Position numbers and translations under genes: made by a program. This document shows positions 10,655-19,900 of a stretch of DNA of 42,297 bases, piece by piece; positions within the stretch are counted from its first letter, which is position 1, and each line of letters starts with the position of its first letter. Below the pieces are notes generated by a model. It worked only from the letters and a program-made list of their open reading frames with translations. It had not been told where the DNA came from and searched no databases. The stretch comes from an uncultured Bacteroidota bacterium (GTDB taxonomy: Bacteria > Bacteroidota > Bacteroidia > UKL13-3): NCBI GenBank assembly GCA_903898215.1, contig CAIUEQ010000288.1, positions 1 through 42,297 of the forward strand, written 5' to 3'.

Positions 10655-11112
10655 TTTGCTGAACGTTTCAAAGCTTCTTTAAAATAAAACACTGGAACCC
10701 AAAGCATGCCAAAGCATTCACCATTTTCTTTAGATAAATGTTTATGGTGCATTTTATGTGCTTTCCTGATTGCTCTCAGGTAAATAGAATCTGTATTTCT
10801 GAATAACTTAAAACGTTGATGAATAAAAATATCATGAACTAAAAAATAAGCTAAACCGTATAATGAAATTCCAATTCCGATAAAAAATGTAAAGCTAAAC
10901 TGATTGAGTAAGCCATTGATAATAAAAATAATTCCAGGTGTTGCGAATATCAAAAAGAAATAATCATTCTTCTCAAAAAAACCTTGGTCATCGCGTTGAT
11001 GATGGTCGTGGTGAAGGAACCACAAAAAACCATGCATCATGTATTTATGCGCTAACCAAGCAACACATTCCATACAAACAAAAGCTATCAAAACAAATAA
11101 AATATTGATCAT
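10651..11112 (-). CDS. crtZ: beta-carotene hydroxylase (CrtZ/sterol desaturase-like)
   Basis: Histidine clusters HKYMMHG, HHDHHQRDD, HDIFIHQR, HKMHHKH. Confidence 0.88.
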   Translation of the reverse strand: MINILFVLIAFVCMECVAWLAHKYMMHGFLWFLHHDHHQRDDQGFFEKNDYFFLIFATPGIIFIINGLLNQFSFTFFIGIGISLYGLAYFLVHDIFIHQRFKLFRNTDSIYLRAIRKAHKMHHKHLSKENGECFGMLWVPVFYFKEALKRSAK

Positions 11113-11119
11113 GCTATTC

Positions 11120-11584
11120 TTATTTCTGGTTGAACATTTTCTCTAAAACCTTGTATCTGAAATCAAATATTTGTTCAATCTTTTTCTTTACAAATAGCCA
11201 GTGTGCTAATTGGCCAAAAACAGAAAATGGCAATTGATATTTTACAACATCTGTCATCAACAAACCTTTTTCAGTAATTTTAAAATGGTGAGAGTGTTCC
11301 CATATTTTATAAGGACCTTTCAATTGCTTATCGGTAAAATAATTTGGCTCATTAACCGTATCAATTAAAGTTTTCCATTTTAAAGGTATTCCGAAAATTG
11401 GTTTCACGATATAATTTATTTCCATTCCAGAGTAAACAGGTTTATCAGAAATTTCTGAGAGTATTTGAAAGCTCATCTCAGGTGGTGTGATTTTTGATAA
11501 ATTTTTAGCTGATGAAAAAAAAGACCATGCTTCTTGTTGTGAAATATTCAATACTTGTTCTCTATGCAAATAATATGTTTTCAT
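11120..11584 (-). CDS. SRPBCC/START-like superfamily protein
   Basis: MKTYYLHREQVLNISQQEAWSFFSSAKNLSKITPPEMSFQIL… typical of SRPBCC ligand-binding fold proteins; start at 11584 preferred. Confidence 0.75.
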   Translation of the reverse strand: MKTYYLHREQVLNISQQEAWSFFSSAKNLSKITPPEMSFQILSEISDKPVYSGMEINYIVKPIFGIPLKWKTLIDTVNEPNYFTDKQLKGPYKIWEHSHHFKITEKGLLMTDVVKYQLPFSVFGQLAHWLFVKKKIEQIFDFRYKVLEKMFNQK

Positions 11585-12107
11585 TTTTTTTATTTCTTTC
11601 AAAAGCCACGATGATTCTATCAAAACACAACTTCATCCATTCAGTATAATTTGCGGGATTTGATTTGATGTCCTCAGAAAGTGATGTTAAGTCCATGTAT
11701 TTCCAATCACCAACTTCTTCTTTGTTAATTGAAGGATGATGATTACTAAATCCTATAAAAACGTGATCAAATTCGTGCTCTATTAAATCATGGTCTAGTT
11801 TTGCATGATAGGTAAAGCTAAAAATAAATTTTACCTCACACTCAATTCCCATTTCTTCATTCAAACGTCTTTTTGCAGCATCAATAATTTCTTCACCAAA
11901 ACCTGGATGACTGCAGCAAGTATTTGTCCATAAACCGCCTGAATGATATTTAGTATTTGCTCTTTTTTGAAGCAACAGTTCTCCATTATCATTAAAAATG
12001 AAAACAGAAAAGGCACGATGAAGCAAGCCCTTTTGATGAGCTTCCAATTTAGGCATCAAGCCAGTTTGATGATCATTTTCGTCAACCAATATTACTTGTT
12101 CGCTCAT
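11562..12107 (-). CDS. idi: isopentenyl-diphosphate delta-isomerase, type I
   Basis: Nudix-type: LLHRAFSVFIFNDNGELLLQKRA, LWTNTCCSHPGFGE, RLNEEMGIECEV. Confidence 0.92.
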   Translation of the reverse strand: MSEQVILVDENDHQTGLMPKLEAHQKGLLHRAFSVFIFNDNGELLLQKRANTKYHSGGLWTNTCCSHPGFGEEIIDAAKRRLNEEMGIECEVKFIFSFTYHAKLDHDLIEHEFDHVFIGFSNHHPSINKEEVGDWKYMDLTSLSEDIKSNPANYTEWMKLCFDRIIVAFERNKKNENILFA

Positions 12108-12604
12108 TTGAAATTTAATTTTTCAAGTTCATTACATTGCTTCGAATCAATCATGTATTTTGATATTCTGTTTTTCAAATCCAGATCATTTAGCCTCTTC
12201 CATTGTAAAGTTATAAATAATTTATCATTATTAATATCTCCGGAATATCCAAGAATAAGGGGAACGTTTGTTTGAACACAGAATCTCAAAAAACGAATTT
12301 CAATATTCCATGGATTTTTTTGTATTGCTTGTTCAATAATTGTTTTCCCGGCATTAAAGTTTCTTAGTTTTACAAATGGGTTGATTGAATAATTTGCTTG
12401 CATCATATACGCCATTCCTCTGTAGCCTAACAAAACAGGATCAGTATTGATATTTACAGATTCCATCAAAAGCAAAAAACTATCAGCCGAACTTTTATTA
12501 ATTGAAGCAGCATAAAAATGTTTCCGCAAATCCAAAATATCTATACTATTTGAATACGATTTGGTAGTGAATACCATCAAAAAAATAACAATCAACGTTC
12601 TCAT
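12104..12604 (-). CDS. hypothetical exported protein in carotenoid operon
   Basis: Signal peptide MRTLIVIFLMVFTTKSYS; stop/start overlaps with crtB and idi. Confidence 0.65.
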   Translation of the reverse strand: MRTLIVIFLMVFTTKSYSNSIDILDLRKHFYAASINKSSADSFLLLMESVNINTDPVLLGYRGMAYMMQANYSINPFVKLRNFNAGKTIIEQAIQKNPWNIEIRFLRFCVQTNVPLILGYSGDINNDKLFITLQWKRLNDLDLKNRISKYMIDSKQCNELEKLNFK

Positions 12605-13437
12605 AATAAGTTCAACTGATGTCTTAAAAGTGATTGAAACATGAGACCTAATTTATTGCCATTTGAAATTCTGATTCTTGCACTCATCACTTTCTCAGCA
12701 GGAGTTTGTTTAATTCTATTGAAAAGTTTTCGGTAATAAAAATAAGCCAGATACACTCCCCTTCTACTTTCACTTGGTAAACTTTTTATTCCTAATAATG
12801 CTTCTTCAAAATCTTGATCGATTTCTAGTTGTATCTTTTCTTTATCAACCAACGAGAAACGTTTAAAATTCACTTCAGGAAAATAGGATCTTCCTAAAAC
12901 TTCATAATCAGCTTTTAAATCTCTTAAAAAATTAACTTTCTGAAAAGCTGCTCCAAGCTTCATTGCCGAAGGTTTTAATTTTTGATAAAGCATTTCATCA
13001 CCTTCTGTAAAAACTCTCAAACACATCAAACCCACTACTTCTGCTGAACCAAGAATATATTGACTGTATGAATCAGGATTATGGTTGGTTTCTAATAAAT
13101 CCATTTCCATACTTTTCAAAAAAGTATCAATAAGTTCCCATTCAATATGATAGGTATTTACTACTTGTTGAAATGCATTTAAAATCGGATTTACACTGAT
13201 TCTTTGTTCGATTGCTTCAACGGTATCTCTTCTTAATTTTTGCATCAGAGAAACTTTATCAAACTCGTGAAATGAATCCACAATTTCATCTGCTACTCTC
13301 ACAAAACCATAAATTGAATAAATCGGTGAATGAAACTTTTTATTCAAAAAATAAATACCAAGAGAAAAAGATGTACTGTATTCTCTAGTAATTAACTTAC
13401 TGCATGAAGCAGAAACGTTATCAAAAATAATTTTCAT
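12601..13437 (-). CDS. crtB: phytoene synthase
   Basis: RVADEIVDSF and NFLRDLKADYEVLGRSYFP aspartate-rich motifs. Confidence 0.93.
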   Translation of the reverse strand: MKIIFDNVSASCSKLITREYSTSFSLGIYFLNKKFHSPIYSIYGFVRVADEIVDSFHEFDKVSLMQKLRRDTVEAIEQRISVNPILNAFQQVVNTYHIEWELIDTFLKSMEMDLLETNHNPDSYSQYILGSAEVVGLMCLRVFTEGDEMLYQKLKPSAMKLGAAFQKVNFLRDLKADYEVLGRSYFPEVNFKRFSLVDKEKIQLEIDQDFEEALLGIKSLPSESRRGVYLAYFYYRKLFNRIKQTPAEKVMSARIRISNGNKLGLMFQSLLRHQLNLL

Positions 13438-13446
13438 GGGTTGGGG

Positions 13447-14934
13447 TTAATAATTTAATGTTTTTAACAATTCATTTGCGGCAACTTGTCCTGATATAAT
13501 GGAAGGTGGAACACCAGGTCCGGGAACAGTTAGCTGCCCTGCGTAAAATAAATTTTTCACTTTTTTACTTTTAAGTTTAGGCTTTAAAAAAGCAGTTTGA
13601 AAAAGTGTATTTGCAAGTCCGTATGCATTTCCTTTGTATGCGTTGTAATCGTTTATAAAATTTGAAACAGAATAACTCTTTTTAAATATTACATGATCGC
13701 TGATATTTTCTCCGGCAAATTTTTCCAAACGATCCATGATCAATTTATAATATTGATTTCTTATTTCTTCTGTGTCTGATAATCCGGTAGCAATAGGCAT
13801 CAGAATAAAAATATTTTCAGAATTTTCAGGAGCTACTGTTGGATCTGTTTTAGATGGACAGCATACATAAAACAAGGGTGCGGTTGGCCACTTTTTATTG
13901 ATATAAATTTCTTGAGCATGTTGCTCAAAATTTTCATCAAAAAATAAATTGTGGTGACTGATATTTTTTATTTTTTTATTTATTCCTAAATAAAAAATTA
14001 AGGACGAAGGAGCAAAAGTTCTGCTATCCCAATATGATTCGGAATAAGATTGATTTTTTTTAGGAAGGAGTTTAGTTTCTATATGATGATAATCGGCTGC
14101 TCCAATAACACCATCAACATTCCAACATTTGGTATTTGAATGAACATGAGTGATTGCTCCTGATTGAATTTCGAGATGGTCGATATTTTGTGAAGGAAGA
14201 AAATTTACTCCTGCTTTTTCGGCAATGGTTTTAAATGCATCAATCACTTTTCCGAAACCTCCCATAGGATAAAAAGTTCCTTGCTTTAATCCTGAAAAAT
14301 TCATCAAACTGTATAATGCCGGTGTATCCTTGGGCATGGCTCCTAAAAACAATACCGGAAATTCTATCAAAGAAATTAAACGAGGATCTTTAAAATACTT
14401 TCTGACATGTTTGCTAAACGGGGAAAATACCTGCAGACGAAAAATATCTTTCATCAGTTTAAAATTGATGAATTCGGTAATTGAATTACTGGGTTTATAA
14501 ACCAAGCCATTCATGCCAACATGATATTTGTATTCGGCATCATTGATAAACAATTTAAGTTTATCGGCAGCTCCGGGTTCGATGCTTTCAAACAATTCAC
14601 AAACCTCTTCAAAATTGGCAGGAATATCAAAGGAATCATTTTTCCCAAAAATTACTTTGAAGCCAGGATCAAGTTTTTTTAGTTCATAAAAATCGGATGT
14701 GGTGTTGCCAAATAAATTATAAAATTTTTCATATACATCAGGCATCCAATACCAGCTGGGACCCATGTCAAAAACAAAACCATTGCTTTCAAACACTCTA
14801 GCTCTTCCACCAAATTGTGCATTCTTTTCAAAAACGGTCACATCATTATTTTGACTTGCCAAAACAGCTGCTGCAGAAAGTCCCGCAAAACCAGATCCGA
14901 TTACCGCTATTGTAGATTTATGATTGTTTAACAT
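13447..14934 (-). CDS. crtI: phytoene desaturase
   Basis: FAD dinucleotide motif IAVIGSGFAGLSAAAVLASQNNDVTVFEKN; C-terminal FYAGQLTVPGPGVPPSIISGQVAANEL. Confidence 0.95.
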   Translation of the reverse strand: MLNNHKSTIAVIGSGFAGLSAAAVLASQNNDVTVFEKNAQFGGRARVFESNGFVFDMGPSWYWMPDVYEKFYNLFGNTTSDFYELKKLDPGFKVIFGKNDSFDIPANFEEVCELFESIEPGAADKLKLFINDAEYKYHVGMNGLVYKPSNSITEFINFKLMKDIFRLQVFSPFSKHVRKYFKDPRLISLIEFPVLFLGAMPKDTPALYSLMNFSGLKQGTFYPMGGFGKVIDAFKTIAEKAGVNFLPSQNIDHLEIQSGAITHVHSNTKCWNVDGVIGAADYHHIETKLLPKKNQSYSESYWDSRTFAPSSLIFYLGINKKIKNISHHNLFFDENFEQHAQEIYINKKWPTAPLFYVCCPSKTDPTVAPENSENIFILMPIATGLSDTEEIRNQYYKLIMDRLEKFAGENISDHVIFKKSYSVSNFINDYNAYKGNAYGLANTLFQTAFLKPKLKSKKVKNLFYAGQLTVPGPGVPPSIISGQVAANELLKTLNY

Positions 14935-15837
14935 TTATTCGTGGTTGTTAAACGTTTCTGGGTGAATCAATTCTAATAATTGTAGAACTTCATTTAATAT
15001 CAATACATTTTTATGTGAGGATGTAATGCATGATTTTTTTCCGGAAATACAAATTGATAAATTTTTATAATCGGTAGAAAGTTTATTGATAAATTTTTCG
15101 GTAGAATTTTCCTCCTGGTTGGTTACAAAAAAAGTAAATAAATGGGTTGGATTATTTAATTGAATAACTTCCTTTAAATTATCATATGGAATTCGTTGTC
15201 CTAAATAAATCACTCTTCTTCCACTTTGTCTGATAAGGAAATTTGCAAAGAGTAAACCTATTTCGTGTTCCTCGTTTTCTTTTAAAAATAATATCCAGGT
15301 TTGGTCTGTTTTTGTAGGTATAGGAAGGGCATCAATAGCTGCAAATAATTTTTGTTTGATAAGGTTAGATACAAAATGCTCCTGTGCTGGAATTACAGTA
15401 CTTTTCAGCCAAAGAAAGCCCATTCTGGAAAGCATAGGGTGAATAATTTTAACGTAGGTATTTAATAACCCATAACCCCATACCACACTTGAAAATATTT
15501 TATCAAATTGTGCTTCGTCAAAATTTGAGATTGAAATGATTAGCTGATTGATGATTGATTCAATCTTTTGATCGTTTTGTTGAGATGAAATAGTGATTTT
15601 ATCTATTTCCTTACATATTTGATCTTGATTAAATTTACTGATAGCAGAAATTTTCATTCCGTGATTCATCAGTATACAAACATTCAACAGTTTTCTCAAT
15701 TGCTCATCATCATACAATCTGATATTAGTATCAGACCTTTGGGGTGTGAACATATTATAACGCTGCTCCCAAATTCTGATGGTATGAGCTTTAACGTTGC
15801 TTAATTGTTCGAGTTGTTTGATTGAGTATGATGACAT
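14935..15837 (-). CDS. MerR-family regulator with B12-binding domain (CarH/LitR-like photoreceptor)
   Basis: N-terminal MerR HTH (YSIKQLEQLSNVKAHTIRIWEQRY); Wx9EH motif W143-LKSTVIPAQ-E153-H154; ExHxxG motif E189-E-H191-E-I-G194; upstream of crtI/crtB. Confidence 0.87.
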   Translation of the reverse strand: MSSYSIKQLEQLSNVKAHTIRIWEQRYNMFTPQRSDTNIRLYDDEQLRKLLNVCILMNHGMKISAISKFNQDQICKEIDKITISSQQNDQKIESIINQLIISISNFDEAQFDKIFSSVVWGYGLLNTYVKIIHPMLSRMGFLWLKSTVIPAQEHFVSNLIKQKLFAAIDALPIPTKTDQTWILFLKENEEHEIGLLFANFLIRQSGRRVIYLGQRIPYDNLKEVIQLNNPTHLFTFFVTNQEENSTEKFINKLSTDYKNLSICISGKKSCITSSHKNVLILNEVLQLLELIHPETFNNHE

Positions 15838-15839
15838 TG

Positions 15840-15875
15840 TTTTGTTTAATATTTTTCAAAGATAGTTAAACAAAA
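15840..15875. promoter_or_regulatory. 10-bp perfect inverted repeat TTTTGTTTAA-N16-TTAAACAAAA, candidate operator of the CarH-like regulator
   Basis: Arms 15840-15849 and 15866-15875 are exact reverse complements. Confidence 0.6.
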
Positions 15876-15887
15876 GTATAAAGCAAA
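15857..15887 (-). promoter_or_regulatory. candidate Bacteroidota promoter TTTG-N19-TATCTTTG
   Basis: Minus strand TTTG (15887-15884), 19-nt spacer, TATCTTTG (15864-15857), 20 nt upstream of the ATG at 15837; matches TTTG-N19-TAnnTTTG. Confidence 0.65.
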
Positions 15888-15969
15888 TTTATCAAAATAA
15901 TAAAAACGACAAGCCAAGCCCATCAACGATGAACGGAGAAAATAAAAATTCGGAAAGCAACAGATTAAT

Positions 15970-16848
15970 TTATACAGAAGCTGTTATTGCATCTTTTTGA
16001 ATCTTTTTGACCAAACCCTGCAACACATTTCCGGGTCCGCACTCAATAAATTCGGTTGCTCCATCAGCAACCATGCTTTGTATACTTTGAGTCCAACGAA
16101 CCGGAGCTGTAAGTTGAGCGATTAAATTATTTTTTATTTGGTTTACATCGGTAACAGCTTTTGCCGGTACATTTTGATAGATCGGACAAACAGGTGTATT
16201 AAAATTAGTTGATAAAATAGCTTGTTCCAATTCAACACTGGCAGGTTTCATTAAAGGAGAATGAAATGCACCACCAACAGGTAATACTAAAGCACGTTTA
16301 GCTCCGGCAGCTTTCATTAATTCGCAAGCTTTATTTATTCCTTCAACCGATCCCGAAATTACCAATTGTCCTACACAATTATAGTTTGCAGGAACAACAA
16401 TTTCATCTGTAATCGAGGCACAAACTTCTTCTACTTTTGCATCATCCAAACCTAAAACTGCAGCCATTGTTGATGGTTGTATTTCACAAGCTTTTTGCAT
16501 TGCCATTGCACGTTTATAAACTAAACGCAAACCATCTTCAAAGGTTAATACTTTATTGGCAACAAGAGCCGAAAACTCACCGAGAGAATGCCCTGCAACC
16601 ATATCGGGTTTAAAATCTTCCCCTAAAATAATTGCTTTAATAACAGAGTGTAAAAAAATTGCCGGCTGAGTAACGCGAGTTTGTTTTAGCTCTTCATCTG
16701 TTCCGCTAAACATGATATCTGTAATCCTGAAACCTAGTATTTGATTTGCATTTTCAAAAAGATTTTTTGCTGCAATATTATTATCGTAAAGGTCTTTGCC
16801 CATACCTATAAATTGTGATCCTTGTCCTGGAAATAAATATGCTTTCAT
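15970..16848 (-). CDS. fabD: malonyl-CoA:ACP transacylase
   Basis: AYLFPGQGSQFIGMGKDLYD, VAGHSLGEFSALVA, GGAFHSPLM, EFIECGPGNVLQGLVKK. Confidence 0.95.
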   Translation of the reverse strand: MKAYLFPGQGSQFIGMGKDLYDNNIAAKNLFENANQILGFRITDIMFSGTDEELKQTRVTQPAIFLHSVIKAIILGEDFKPDMVAGHSLGEFSALVANKVLTFEDGLRLVYKRAMAMQKACEIQPSTMAAVLGLDDAKVEEVCASITDEIVVPANYNCVGQLVISGSVEGINKACELMKAAGAKRALVLPVGGAFHSPLMKPASVELEQAILSTNFNTPVCPIYQNVPAKAVTDVNQIKNNLIAQLTAPVRWTQSIQSMVADGATEFIECGPGNVLQGLVKKIQKDAITASV

Positions 16849-16974
16849 ATAATTTTATTAATATTTAATGGTAGAAGCAAATAAAATTAAGTTCGCTTAA
16901 AAGAACAAAGAATATTTTTTGCATGTCAACTCAACAAGAAATTCTAAGTTATGTTTGTTAATAGCAATTCGATT

Positions 16975-19900
16975 TTATAAATCAAATTCAATTAAAAATT
17001 CTGTTCCTTTTCCCACTTCACTTTTTACACTTATTTTCCCTCCAAGAGTTTCCACTTGAGTTTTAACCATAAACAAGCCCATGCCTTTTCCTTCAGTATG
17101 TGAATGGAACCGTTTATATAATCCGAAAATTTTATTGCTGTTTCGTACAAGATCGATTCCTAATCCGTTATCTTTAAAAGTTATGAAAAATTTATTGTCA
17201 ACTTTTTTACTGCTAATATCAATTAATGCATCCTCATTAATTCTTCGGTATTTAATACTGTTTGAAATTAGGTTATAAAACACACTATTGATATAACTTT
17301 TTAAAGTAAACATTTCATCTATCTCACTAAAATCACTTTTTATTATCACTTCATTTTCACCAATTTTTAAACCCATAAAAAACTTAATGTCATTTACCAA
17401 TTCGGTAAAACTTATTTTCTCCTTCTTCTCATTTATAACTTGTTTTAACTGTAAAATATGATTCAAATCTTGTATCACATCATCAAGTTTATTTACAGAA
17501 GTAAAAACACCATTAAGCATTTCGTCTTTTTCCGTTTGTTGAAGTTCTACGGTTTTTAAAATATCATTAAAGCCTTTGATATTTGCTACCGGTGAACGCA
17601 AGTTATGAGAAACGATATAAGTAAATTGTTCAAGATCTTTGTTTCGCTTAATTAAATCATCGGTAATATTTTTATTATGTTTTTCGGCCGCTTTTCGTTC
17701 GCTGATATCCGAATGAACACCAATTGATCCAACTACGTTTCCAGCTGAATCTAAAATTGGTGTTCCACTTATTGAAACCCAAATTAGTTCTCCATTCTTT
17801 TTTCTCAACTGAATCTCATAAGTATCAGATTTCTTTTCTAATCGGAGGTTATGTTTTTCTTTAAACAAATTTTTCTGTTCTTCGTCTACAAATATTTTGA
17901 AAGCAACTTTCCCAACTAATTCGCTTGGTGTATAACCCGTAATTTGAAACATCCTATTGTTTGCATACTGTATCACATCATCATTATCAACCGACAGCAA
18001 ACCTTCGTTCATGGTATGAATTAACAAGCGATATTTTTCTTCACTTTCAATTATTTGTTTTTCAGCAATTTTGTTTTCCTCCGAAGTTTGAATATTATTT
18101 ATTGCAAATGAGATATTTTGGGTAACTTTTTCGAGTAATTCAATTTCTTCTTTGCTTGAGAAAAAGTTTTTTTCGTTACTATAAATTACAAATACCCCAA
18201 TTACTTTTTCCCTAACTTTTATTGGAATAGATATACTTGAACGATACCCTCTTTTTAAGGCATTGTCTCTCCATGGTGCCATAGAAGGATCGTTTTCGAT
18301 ATCATCACTAACAAATGTTTTCCCTTCTCTGATAGTTTTACCGATTGGACCATTTCCACTTGAGGTATTTGCGCTTGAAACGATAAATGCATTTTTAAGA
18401 TATCCGTCTTCGTGCCCTGACCAAGCTACTGCATTAACACTATCATTTTTATCATTTATTAAACCAATCCAACTCATATAAAACTTACCATATATAATTG
18501 CTATATCACATATTTCATGATAGAGGTTTTCAATAGATTGCGCACGTAATACCAAATAATTAACCTGACTGATAAATTCGTAAAGGCGATTTATTTTCAA
18601 TAATCTTTCTTCAGTTTTTTTTAGATTGGTAATATCTGAATTGAAACCATACCAAGTTATAGTTCCGTCATCCAATTTTTCGGGAGTTGATTTCGAATAG
18701 ATCCACTGAATTTCTTTGCCCGGAATTTGAACTCTGAATTCGCATGTAAAATAAGATAAATTTTTTGCCGAATATTCAATATCGTGTATCACCCTTTCAG
18801 CATCATCCGGATGTAAAACTTTACCAATAGGCGTAAAATCATCAACAACATCTTCGGGATTACATCCAAAAAGATTTTTAATACCTGATGAAGCAATTGG
18901 AACGAAATAGGTTCCGTCAATTCTTCTTGAAAACTGAAAAATCAAATCAGGAACATTATCAGATAGTTTTCTAAACTCTAAATCTTTTTCACGAATTTTA
19001 GCTTCGGCAAGTTTACGATCAGTAATATCAATAATGATAGAGTGGATATAACTTTTACCTCCCATAATAACCGAGTTACCTAATACTTCCATATCTCTAA
19101 CACTACCATCGGCTAATTGATGTTTAACCTGTATATTATATTTATTAAGTCGGTGGGTTTCTTTTAAATCATTTCGAAGTTGTTCGTCTGTTTTATTCAC
19201 ATTTATTTGACGAATATTCATTTTCTTTAATTCCTCTCTACTCCACCCATAAAATTTTGCTGCAGCATAATTAGCATCAATAATTTTCCCGGTTTCGGGT
19301 TCTAAGATGTATTTTATGGCTGAATGATTTTCAAAAAGTTTTCGATAATCCTCTTCGCTTTGTCGCAATTCGTTTTCCAAAACTTTGCGCTCATTAATAT
19401 CTGATACCGCGAGTATTACTCCAACAATATTTTTATGTAAATTAAGCGATGGAAACAAACGAATATGGTACCAATGTGGCATTCCGGATATTCCACATAA
19501 ATTACTTTCGATTTTAAAAATATTTCCTTTTAAAGTTTCAGGTAGTTCAACTTGGAATTTATCATTTAGAAAACCAGTAACAAAATTTAAAATGTTTTTA
19601 CCGATTACTATTTCAGTTCCAAATTCTTTTTCAAGAAATTTTTGAATAATGGTATTGAAAGATTTAACCTTAAAATCTGTATCCATTAATACAAAACCTG
19701 TAAATGAATTATCGAAAACCGAACGAATATTTGCTTCCGATTTTTGAAGATTAACAGTTTGTTCCAATAAATTTTGTTGTTCTGTTATTAGTGTTTTTTC
19801 AGACACTTTTCTTTCTGAAATATCAATGAATGAACCAAACATACATTGTGGTTTCCCACTATCATCAAAAACAATGTTTGCCGAAAATTCCACATCAAAT

